Origin: Aspidiotus rigidus
Taxonomy: Eukaryota > Arthropoda > Insecta > Hemiptera > Diaspididae
Length of the DNA: 64,000 bases
Reading direction: 5' to 3'
Assembly (NCBI GenBank): GCA_035079385.1
Contig: JAVHKY010000001.1
Location: forward strand, 467,001 to 531,000
Both the position numbers and the translations under genes were made by a program. How positions within the stretch are numbered: the first letter of the stretch is position 1; every line of letters begins with the position of its first letter. The notes under the pieces were generated by a model, which did not search any database, was not told the DNA's origin, and saw only the letters and a list, made by a program, of their open reading frames with translations. Below, piece by piece: positions 12,601-24,600 of the stretch.

Positions 12601-15600
12601 AGAGAATCACTGTCCACGACACTCCTCTTTATCGCTTCTTTTCATTTTGAATGCCTCGTGAATCATATTAAAAAATTTCTTTGCACCATTCTCAAGATTT
12701 GGACCTTGACTTTTTCCTTTTCAACAGCTTTAAGAATTGATCATTTTACTGGATCATGTGAAAGGTATAACGTGAAGTTTGAGTCGTCGTCGTCGTCGTC
12801 GTCGTTGCCTTGTAAGCGGTAGGCCTATTGGCCTGTCTGCTGTGGCGTTGATGCCCCCGATGACGAATCCGATGTATCCACCAGCCTCTTCCTCGGTCTC
12901 CCCTGCAATCTCTTACCAACTGGTGTGTATTGGAGCATCTGTTTTGGTGACCGATCCTCGTCCATACGGTCAACGTGTTCCCTCCATTTCTTACGATAAG
13001 CTTTAATCTTTGATATCACTGGTGTTGTTTGGAGTTCGTTCATGATGTCAACATTTCTCTTCCTATCGCGCAGCGTATACCCAGCCGTTCTCCTCATGAA
13101 CCGCATTTCCGCAGCTGTAATCCGTTTCTTATCTGCCTTCCTCAGGGCCCAAGCTTCGCATCCATACTTCAACATGGGTACGGCAAAAGTATTGTAGATT
13201 TTTAGCCTTGTTTCGCGTCGGACATTGTTTCCTGCTACCACTCGGTTTATGAGGCCGGCTACCTTCAGAAACTTGGAAATTTTACTGTTTACGTCAACTT
13301 CACCCAGGTACGATACATCACTTCCTAGGTACTTGAAGCTGTTAACTTGTTCTATTATGTGCTCGTCTATGACAATTTTTGATCTTACCAGATCCTTTCC
13401 TCGGAATGCTATCACTTTGGTTTTCCCGGTTGATATTTTCATGTTGTACCGTTGCGCTGTTACTGCCAGATTATATACTGCTCGCTGTAGTTCATCCTCT
13501 GTCTCAGCCAATATAACTTGGTCATCAGCAAACAAGACCGTTTCCATTCGTTTTGTTCCCTCAATTTTTACGCCCTTTGGCTGCGTCTTGTACCATTCTT
13601 TCAGTATTTGGTCCATGTATATATTAAATAGGACACAAGAGGCAGGGCATCCTTGTCTTACTCCTTGGTTGACTTTTGTATACTCTGACACCTGGTTCTC
13701 TAGTCGTACACAAATTTCGGTGTCACTGTACATGGTTCTTAACAGGCCGATTGTTGGCTTTGGTATTTCTTGTTCAAGCAGTATTTCAATTAACTTTCCT
13801 CTTTCAACGCGGTCGTACGCTTTCTCGAAATCAATAAAACATAGATGCGTTTCCAGGTTGAATTCAACTCTCTTTTCAATAAGCAGTTTTACTGTATATG
13901 CAGCGTCAGTACATGAACGGCCACTTCGGAAACCATTCTGTGATTCCAGGAGGAATGCATCCGCAATTGGGTTTATGACATTTGTCACTAATCTGGCGAG
14001 GATCTTATAACCTGCACAAAGGAGACTAATGCCGCGATAGTTTTCCATTTTCGTCATGTCGCCCTTCTTAAATAGCGCTGCGATTATTGCTTTCCTGAAA
14101 TCATCTGGGATTTGGTTTTTCTTACCCAGGAGATTGTAGAACTTCAAGAATCGTTTTTTGAACGATGGTGTTGCATATTTATATAATTCTGCTGGTATGT
14201 TGTCCTCCCCTGTGGCTTTTCCGTTTTTTATTGTCAGGAGTACTTTATTCAGGTCTTCGATCGTAAACATTTCCTCTGTCTCTTCAACTTCTATCTGTGG
14301 TAGTTCCTCGTTTTCGCCCGACCAATGTTTAGCAAAATAGTCCACTGCTTCAGCTGCATCTACTTTTGGTAACCGTACTCGTTCTGTAAAATTGGTGTCC
14401 ATTCTCCTTAAAATTTTGTAAGTTTTTGGCCTTAGCTTGTGTGTTTCATGCTCAAGGTGGCTTACAAATCTTTCCCAGCTTTCTCGTTTTAGTTTCCGCG
14501 CTTTCCTTTTCACCAGGGCAGCTCTTCTGTTATATTCTGTTCTGTCTTCTACCTTCCGTGTAGACATCCATCTTCGGAATGCAATACGTTTTTCCTTAAC
14601 TAGGGTATCTATTTCATTATCCCATAGTCGGAGCCTGTTTTTTCCCCGCTCAGCAGGGATTTTTCCTAGACTTTCTTCGGCTGCTTGCAACATTATTCCT
14701 TTTATATTAGCCCATTCTTCTTCAATATCTGAGCTAGGTGGATATTCGCTGTTGGTTATCTCTAAGCGTTTTGCATATAGCCACTTATTCACAGGATCAT
14801 CAATGGATCGGATGTTCAGCCGTTTTTCTCTTTTCGCAGTTTTCTTTAACTCCTGCCGGATGTTAAATGTCCCTTTCACGAGGTGATGGTCAGATCCTAT
14901 GCACCATCCTCTGTATGCTCTTACATCTAGGCAGCCTTTTGCTGTTTTTCCCCTGGCTATAATATAATCAATAGCAGATCTACTTCCTCTGCTTTCCCAT
15001 GTGTATTTCTGGGCCTCTTTGTGTCTGAAAAAGGTATTAAGGATTCTCAGGTTATTGTACGTGCAGAAGTCGATTAACTTTTTTCCGTTTGCATTTGTTG
15101 TTCCAACTCCAAACGTACCGGTAGTTTTGTCAATTCTTCCGCTTCCTACCTGGGCATTCATATCTCCAGTGATAATCAGATCATCTTCCGGGTGAGATCT
15201 TTGCACTACTTTTTGTAATGAGTTATAGAAGTTCTGACTATCTTCCTCTCTGCCTTCTTCTGGGGCATATGCTGATATTATTACCAGATGTCCAAATTTC
15301 ATTTTGATACGCGCTGAGACAATTCTCTCATCCCATATATTGTATTCTTTTATCGCATTTTCGTGTTTCTTATTTATATATAACATTACACCACCTGCGG
15401 CTCTTCTATCTTTATTCACGCCAGTCTGGATTACTACATATCCGCTTGGAGTTCTATTTGTTCCCTGGCCTTTTTTCTTCGTTTCGCTGATTGCGGCAAA
15501 GTCTATGTCTTGAGTGGAGAGGATGTTTTCAACCTCTTGTTCCTTTCCTGTCAATCCCCTAACGTTCCAGGATACAATTTTTGTTTTGATTTTCATTGCG

Positions 15601-18600
15601 CGTGTTTTGTTTTTAGACAGGGTACCACCTCCGCCTGTGTTCCCATTAATTCCATCACTTCCGAGGCCATCAACGTTGTTAGTGCGAGTAATAAGAGATT
15701 CGTCCATAGTGGTTACCAGCCACAACAGATATAGCCAAATGGTGGGATTACCACCTACGCTGTCTAGCCAGCGGTTTTTCTGTCAGGGTTTACTCCCTTA
15801 GCCTTTGGAGGTACATCTCCTCACTGCAAGGCAGCAGCTGGTTTTCTGTAGGGGTTTTCCTTCCCTTAGCCTTTGGGGTTAGCTCGCCCTATACCGCAAG
15901 GCAGCGGCTTGACCTACTCTCTCCATTACTATACCTCAGCTCTGCTTCATAGGTACCCGCACTTGCAAGCGAGGGAAAGTAGGAGCCTTTCTGAATAACG
16001 ACTTTGGTCGGGTTTATTTATCGGAGTTGTCCTTCTCCTAAAAAATGGTTTTAATCTCGGAGTTTTCCTTCTCCTAGTGGGTCTGCTTTTAAGGCGGCAG
16101 ATTCTCGCCCTGACACAGCACCGTCAGAGGATATTGGAATGTTTTAACAGGGAGGCTTCCCCAAGGCCCCTCTCATTCCATCCTGATAGTGCTGCCGCCA
16201 GCTGTCCACGACTGCTTATTTACTATGAAAGTAGCGTTATTCGCAGCTAACCTCTATATCTAGAGGCCACTCCCCCATCCGCAACCCGGGGGACGCGCCC
16301 GGTAGTGCTGGCAACACCCCGGGGTGAAGTTTGAGTTTGAGGAAAATCACCGTCTACGATGGGTACTCCTCTCTGTAGCTCCATTTCAATTTTACTCATA
16401 CTTATCTTCTCACTAATCTCGCTCCTCCATCATGCCCTCACTGTCTCCAAGAAAATTTATCAGTTGATCATTTTTTCTCATGCCCCGTCCTACAACCCAC
16501 TCGAACGTCTCTAATTATATCTTCCAATATCAATGCAGCACTAAACAACAACTCCGAAACCATCGACTCAACCCTAACTTATTTACGCACCATTCAATTC
16601 TACAACTTCATATAATTCACCAACAAATTCCGTTCGATCGCCACTCAATTCCACCAATACCGTACCTAATCTAACCTAATTTAAGTTCTAAAATAAGATT
16701 GTAACGCCGAGCAAATAACCCTCGTGCAGTTTATAATGCTCGTAAAATAAATAAAAAAAATAAATAAATAAAAAAAATTTAAATTTTTCGTGGGGTTTAT
16801 TCAAAAAAATTTTAGTACCATTCTGGACCTTGACCTTTTATTTTTCATCAACCTTAAAAATTAATGATTTTACTGGATTATGTCAAAGGTGCGACTAAGT
16901 AGTCGGGGATTAGAGTGCTGCTCTGCTCTATTATCGAGAGCCTCGCTATATTAATTATTGATAACAGGACTTTGAAAGACTCTTTTGAAGGCATGCCTGT
17001 ATTTGCTTTAATTTTTTTCGAAATACTTGTACCTACGTATTTCCAAATGTATTCCACATATTATCTGGAATGAATATAAAATTACCGTATGTGGGATTCA
17101 CCTGTCATTAGTCTGATAAAAGGTGTTTGAAGTATAATATTTGTGCTATCAATAATAAAATTGAAAAATTATGGTTCTTGTAGGTCTCGGTCTAGTTTTG
17201 AAGACAGCTGCACTAGTGACGATGACCTGTCAGATGATTCGGTTGGTGGAGATGGAGTTACCAGTAGCTGGTCAGCAACTACTACGCAGATGCAATCGAG
17301 AGCTAGAACGACCGCCTCAGGCGCGATTAATAAAGGAAGATGGACGAAAGAAGAAGTAAGTCACTTGGACGGTCAGTTTTTTTGATCGCTCTATTACTAA
17401 AATCTTTCTCTGAAAGCGGGGATATTTGTACAGTTCAGTCTCGCAACCACTGAAGCGATCATTTTTAGTGATTGCTTACATATTAGCCAAAAAGATTATC
17501 TAATTACAAAGAAAATAGATTGTGGGATACAATTTCAAGTTTGGTCACGGAATAAGGTGTGGAATTATCAGTCATGAATTGGGAATCTCTTGATTCCAGT
17601 ACCCTTCGTATGAAAATTTTGCTCTGCATGAAATATTTCTTCATCCAAAAACTGAAGCACGTTTCTTATAGAAACTGACCCTTTTATCCTAGATTAAATT
17701 ATTCAAGCTCGAATGCTGGTCATTGCATAATTTCTTTTTACACAAATACTTTTACACACTCTATTACCACGTGAAACCTTCGCTTATTCTTAAATGAAAA
17801 GGGTTGACTCGATTCTGGAGGCAATAACCCCTCCCCTCTTGTGCACGAATTTTTCAAGCTGCGCTCTTTTTCTTTCTTCCTTTTTTCTCCGTTTGTACTG
17901 TATGGTGAAATATCTCGTTCGAGTAGTTCTCCGCACCCCATTTGAAGAACAGAAGAGACAAGAAAGAAAAGGTTTTTTAATAAATACTTGGAAGAAAAGA
18001 TTTGTTGAATACTGTTGCGTTATGATTCCGTGCCTGCGAAACCATTAAGCTGAATCCCTTCTCTGCTCTTCGCTGAATATTAATATCAAGTATTTTTATC
18101 CAACACAGGGTGATGCAGGAAAATCGTCACGCGGAAATAATTAAGTTTTGATGATTATATTCATAGGTGCGTTTTGATTTCTTTCTTCAGGATATCAAAT
18201 TAAAACAACTGGTCGACGAATACAATGAACGTTTCGACATAATCGCCAAACATTTTCCAGACCGGTCCGATATCCAGTGTCAGCAACGCTGGCAGAAAGT
18301 TGTTAACCCAGAATTGGTGAAAGGACCGTGGACCAAAGAAGTAATAAAATTTGTTCTTTCGTTTCTCTAGTTTTCCAGCTCTTCAAGTTGAATCTGGCTT
18401 TGTTATGTGAGAATATTTTTCTCCTTGAAAAAAAAAATAATAATAATAATTACCCTTTCATTTATTTTGTATAATATTATGTGGGTTGTTACATGTGCAA
18501 AAGCAGATGTTGATGAGGGGATTTCCTCTTTTCTATCTTGTTGCTCCGCTTTCCTGAATTTTTATTAGCGTTAACTAACTTGGGTTTACTTAATGCATTG

Positions 18601-21600
18601 CAAGTATATCGTTCACATCGAAAAATGGTTTACGTAAACTCTCTAATCGCAGGACACGTAGTTAGTTTAACGAGGTTAAATGAAAGTCGACTCTCTACTA
18701 TCGAGGGGGAATAAGGAAGATCCTGGTATTGATACACGTGTTTAAGTTCTATTAAGAATCAAACCAAGTTTTCTGCAAACTTGTTTGTAAAATGGTACTT
18801 TTTGAAGTACACATTGCATTTACAAATATTAATATTTACTACCATAAGAACTGAATTTTACTTCTTTGTTTGTGTATTGAAAGAAAAATTTTGCGGAAAG
18901 AACCTGAAAGCGAGTTTAAAAAATGAAAAAAAAATATATATATATTGTCCTTCTAAGGATGAAATAAAATGTGATATAAGATTATGAGGTCAGCAGCACC
19001 GGCCAAAATTGAGATGGCCCTCGAATCGAACCGTATCGTTTTACATAACCTCCTTGAATCTGTCGTCATTTTTTTTTTTCAATTTGCAGTTTGGATTGAA
19101 GTGGTGAAATGAATTTTTGTTATTGACAATGTGAGATAAAAATGTGGTAAATTTTCCAAGTTAAAGCTGGCCAATATTTTCTTTTCTCGTTTTCTGTGAA
19201 ACACTTATCGTTTATCAAGAGCGAATAAAGTTGAATAATTATATTTAGAAATGAAAACGAATAAATTTGATTAACTGGCCTCAGAACTGAGCTTAGAGCC
19301 CTTCTTTCTAACGATAATTTCTACTATCTCAAGGCTATTTTATCAAATCTTAATCGCTTCTGACGTACAATTTTTTCTTTTTCACTCGCAGGAAGACGAT
19401 ATGGTGCTTGAATTGGTAGAAAAATACGGTCCTAAAAAATGGACGTTGATAGCCAGGCACTTGAAAGGTCGGATTGGTAAACAGTGCCGCGAACGATGGC
19501 ATAATCACTTGAATCCAAATATCAAGAAGACAGCGTGGACGGAAGAAGAAGATCGAATTATTTACAATGCTCATGTGCGGTGGGGCAATCAATGGGCGAA
19601 AATAGCAAAACTGTTACCTGGCAGGTTGGTACTACAGAGTCTCATTTTCTGGCTGTTGTCCGCCAGTATGGTGATGAAAAAAAAAAAAAAAATCGATTGA
19701 ATACCTAGAATATTTTTGATACTGGTCGATGTCATGTGTAAACAAATTCCGCGTTCGCGAATTTTGTTTATTTATCGATTATTTTTTGTTTTTATTATAA
19801 ATTATTTTTACTCTTATTATAGAAAAACACTTAGGCTTTGTCCGCACTCCTTAACAAGACAATTTTTTTTTTTTAATCCGACGTTTCGGTTACCTCGTAA
19901 CCATTTATTTTGTACTCCCTTGATAATAGCTACGCGGTAACCGAAACGTCGGATTAAAAAAAAAATTTTGTCTTTTTAAGGAGTGTGGGCAAAGCCTAAG
20001 TGTTTTTCTATAATCTTAATTTATCCTTGCATGAACAAAATTTCTTTCTTTAAATGTTTTTACTCTCTTGTTCAAGTTTTATATTGAAATATTCCGTGTC
20101 TTCAGAACCGATAATGCTATAAAAAATCACTGGAACTCAACCATGAGACGTAAATACGATGTCGAGGATCGAAATGATGGAAATAAAATGGGCAATAGAC
20201 TGATGCCGCGTCGTTTTAGTTCGTGTCGTTCGCACCTCTCGGCCGCGCAACAGAATTTTCAAGAGATTATTCAAAAGACAAAAGCAGATGTGTTGAGTCA
20301 AAAAATGGAATACACACCGGCGGAACGTCAATCTGAAGTAGGTGGTATTTCATTTTACTCGTTTCCTTTGTGTGCTAGAATTCATAATGTCTTTCTTTCT
20401 GTATCAAGTATTCCTGGCATGTGCAAACTTATGAACGAAAATCGCCGACGAAGCAACAATCTTCAAGTACGAACGATTACACAATTGTAAATGTTCCCTC
20501 GTCAGCTTCGACGTCTACCACGACGTCATCGTCATGTGAACCAAATAATTCTAATTCTTCGACAAAATATGGTTACCAAATAAATATGAATTTAGAATCT
20601 CCACCGAGACCGGCTACGGTGCCTTTAGCCTCGCCGTCGTTTAGCGCTCTTAAGTGAGTTTTCTGTTCGCTAAAATCCGCGCGTGTAATCAATTTTTTAG
20701 TATAAATTTATTCTTCTAGGTATTATAATATCGATACCAATTTTGTGGTCAACGAAAACGGATCGCCCGATGAAGGTTTTGGCGAGCTCAATGTTTCAGG
20801 ACTGATACATTCACAAGAATATATCTTGCCAGATATACTTTCACCCGAGAAGAAACATAATCCAGGTAATACTTCGTCGTACATTTTCAATCTCGATTTC
20901 GGCGTTAAAATATACCCCTAACTTGGAAATTATCATGCGCGTAGGTTACCACGTAGATTTGAAACAATTAAATACGCCACCGCATATTCTGAGACGAGGC
21001 AATCTACGAGCTATTAGAAGACGAAGCTTATCTCAATCTCTAGATTTATCTCCTGAAAAATTGATGGAGATTAATATGGTAAGAGTTGGTCCAAATTGTC
21101 ACTTTGGTAATAGAAAATGCATGCATACGTAATTTATATTGAGTTTCTGGACAGGTTAAGATTAGAGAACCGATTAATGGCATTTCTGAGCGAACTCCGG
21201 TGAAGAATACGCCGAATAAACAACTGCCGTTTAGTCCATCACAAGTGAGAAGTTTCCTCAATATTTCTGCTTAGTTCATTTAATTCCGTACTTTATGATT
21301 CGTATGTAGTCCTACGATTTCGGCTCCAAAATGATCTTAATTTTTTTCCCCCCGATTTTCGTAACTCTTTATATCTTTGATAATACGGTTGGTGGTTTCT
21401 CCCTTTTTCTACTTTCGTATCATTGATTGACCATTTTTATTTCCTTGTGAAGTAAAGATCTTATTTTTCCTCATTTACTTTTCATGATTTTTGAACGTGA
21501 AACCAAAGTTTTCGAGATTGCCTGACAATTTTGAAAAACCAGAAATGATGTTTATCTTGAGAATTTCAAGTAAATATCGAAAGATTTTTCAAGTCAGTAC

Positions 21601-24600
21601 TCTGTAGAAACTTTGGTAATAAGAAAGATTACAATTCGGAAATTTTATTGAAAAACGTATGTGACACTTGCACAGCGCAAAACCACCACGAAGTTTTGGC
21701 TCGATAAGGGAGGTTGATGATTTAATACAAAATTCTGAATTTAAAGAAGAGAAAAACAGAGTATTAAGACCAACTGGAAATCAAAAGCCGAATTAAGCTG
21801 AATTCATGCTGAAAGTCAGCCTCATTTTAAACCTTTGTGAGTTAAAAGCGAAAATAAGTCCAATTTCCCTTGAAAAATAGGAAGAAGCACCGCTTGAGTG
21901 TTCAAATTTCGAGTTCCACTCTTTAGGACAAATTGGCTTTGCCAAAGAATTCAAAGATAAGAAAAATTATTCCGCCTCACTTCAGCTGTTCAACCGTACA
22001 GCATAGAAGCTTGTAGTGCAGTAATCCTATGGACATGAGATGAAGCAAACTGAAGGATAAGTATCTTCGAGAAGTATGACAAAGCCCCAAAGCTAGCTGA
22101 ATTTTTCCAAAAGTCAATTTTTTAAGGTCGTAAATTTAGGCTAAAAGCCGAAGCTGAAATTGTCGGCTACAATACTCTGGGGAAGAAGTAGAGTAATGAT
22201 TTTTAAATGTGAGGAAATGACATTTTTCCGTTACTATCGGTTTTTTTTCTTTTCCTCATCCAATAAATGAAGTCGATCGTTTATATCTTTTCATATGATG
22301 AATTTACTTCTCTGTCTGAAAAAAGTTGTGGAAGTTTTTGAAAAATATTCTCAGCGGTGTTGACTTTTAATTACTCAGATTCGTTTTTACAAGGTCAGTC
22401 CTATAATTTCTATATTCCTACAGAAGTACTATATTTTTACTTTTCATCCTATAAAAATTAAAAAATCGAGAATCAATGTTTTTTTTCTTATGCTTGTCAA
22501 ATTCCAAAGAATTGTTGTCGTGGAAAACCTTTATGTCATTTATTTGCCATATAATTTACTAAAAAAAAAAGAAAAAAAGTTGAAATTGTTATCATATTTC
22601 TTCGCAGTTCCTGAATAGTCCAAATTTGTCATTTGATGTCAACTTGACTTCAACGCCCGTAAGTCGCCGCTTATTACAAAACGATGCAGAGTTATCGATG
22701 GCAGTGAACAAAAACGACACGAATACGCTTGATACACCTAATCCGAGCACCCTTGCCGCTGGAGCAGCGTTAGCAACAATAAAAGTAGAAGTAGTTGAAG
22801 ATGCAGAACGAGAACTTTGTGTAACGCCACCGGCTTCTATCAAGTGTGGAAACGATCCTCAAACACCAACACCGTTCAAAAAAGCTTTGGCTGCGTTAGA
22901 GATGAAGATGGGTGTTAAACCTCTTGTACGTCAATATAAATTGTTTATATTCTAACCCTCCCCTCTCGCTATCATAAGATAGGACTAATTTCTTGAAATT
23001 GTATTGAAGGCCCGTTCACCTAATCGTTCTATCGACGATATCACCGATCTAATTAAAAAAGAACAAGATTTCACTGAAACGTTCATGGATTGTCGTTCTC
23101 TAGCCGCGAATTCAGTGAGTATTTGCTCGGTGATTTCTGATTTCATTATTATGCTGCGGTGATTTTATAAAATGTATCTTTCTTTCTAATTTAGGAATAT
23201 GATACTCACGATAGTGGTTACCTTAGTAAACGCAAACCAAATAATTTACATTGCGCGACTGGAAAGGAGAATGCTCTACCCCACAAAAAAGTGCGCAAAG
23301 CTCTCAATGCTGCATGGTCTAACATTCCACAAGTTTTGAGTACGACGTCTAATATGCTGTCGGATACGTCAAGCCTGATTGAAACTCCGGTAAATAGATT
23401 CTGTGAATTGAATTATGGAATCTTTACTTTAAAGACAGAGAACCTTGAGCAGGAATGGAACACATTATTGTGTTAGGAATAAGTCGTGCCAAAAGGTTAA
23501 ATTTTTCTTCTCCGTGTGTAAGAACCCCTCATTATTTTGGATTGTATAATAACACGAGTTAAAGGGATACGTGTGTTTTGTGTGGGATGTCAACTGGTGA
23601 AGGTTGTATATTATTTTTCCATTGAAAATAACGAATACTCTAGTGCCGTTTTGAGCTTTTCATGTCCCCTTTTCCACGTAACACATTTTTGTAAATATTA
23701 AAAAAAAAAATATGTGTTTGCTTCCTCATTAGTGAATGGTTTTCCTTTCTCATTAATAAATATTTCTAATTATTTTCCCGATGATTTTAATTAAAACGAT
23801 TTTTATGAGCTTCAAACCTTTAGAAAAGTGGTTTTAGTAGAGTGCACTGCATTCCAAGACGCCGTAATGTTTTATCGTTGTCTCGCTAAAGCTAAAATAA
23901 TAATCACTCCTAACTTGTGTCTTGTGTGATTCTTTTTTCTAAACCCAGAGCAAATCTCTGTTTCACACCGAACCTTCGGTTCTTTTTTCTCCATCTTCTA
24001 TCGAGAGAGTCACAAATCTAACTGAGCCATTTAGCGAGCACCGAATCTCGTGTACAAATGAGAGAACTCCGCAGTCGGCGTCATCCAAGGTACTTTTTCA
24101 TCAACTTTCTTACTTAACAATTTTCATTTTAATTGTAGTATTTTTAGATACACACAATATTTTTCTTTCCTTTAATAAAGTTGAGAATTTATCTCACAAA
24201 TCGTTACGCTTCTTTTTCCTCTTTTTAATGTTATTTATTTTAAATTCAATATAAGTTCGTTTCGGCTTATTTGGCGTTAGTCGTAAGCCTTGAGACGTGT
24301 AGATTATCGACAAAAAAGTTATTATTTAAATAGATTGCGTGATAGTATTCGTCAGTGTGTTTTAACTCAATATCAGGCACCATTGATGCACCGTTAGTCA
24401 TAGTATATACATTAAAAATAAGATCAATTATTTTTTAGATTAATCAATGATAAGTAAAATGTATCGCAAAAAGAGGAAAATGGTAGTTACTTCTTTTCCC
24501 TTCTCATAATGTGCATTCTTTCTCGTCATTCCAATCCAATCGCTATGATTTTCGTGCTCAGCAATTTGCAGTTCTTTTCTAGAATCTTTTGTACTGAAAA

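Larger units (their letters stand above)
12784..16323 (-). mobile_element. Full-length RTE-like LINE, intact ORF, 12-bp TSD
   Basis: This 3540-bp element is antisense within Myb intron 1. Its 3' end (12784-12807) is a TCG/CGA trinucleotide tail. Its single ORF spans 12825-15725 and its 5' UTR is 15726-16323. Both ends abut identical GTGAAGTTTGAG copies. One long EN-RT ORF, a very short 3' UTR and a simple-repeat tail are traits of the RTE clade, so RTE-like is my assignment by architecture. The intact frame and perfect TSD point to a recent insertion. Confidence 0.9.
602..17183 (+). other. Myb intron 1, 16.6 kb
   Basis: The donor is GTAAGT at 602 and the acceptor TTGTAG ends at 17183. The intron is mostly AT-rich DNA with no recognised exon on either strand, apart from the items listed separately: small ORF with hairpin, MITE, satellite, Penelope remnant, RTE-like LINE and older repeats. 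I see no coding signal in 1600-3290, 3420-8550 or 9400-10830 beyond spurious short ORFs. Confidence 0.75.

Noticed and set aside
13225..14010. 261-codon plus-strand frame
   Set aside because: It is the antisense shadow of the LINE reverse-transcriptase ORF.
16900..16965. tRNA-like stretch with GGGGATTAGAGTGCTGCTC
   Set aside because: It does not fold into the four-arm structure and lacks the A and B box sequences.
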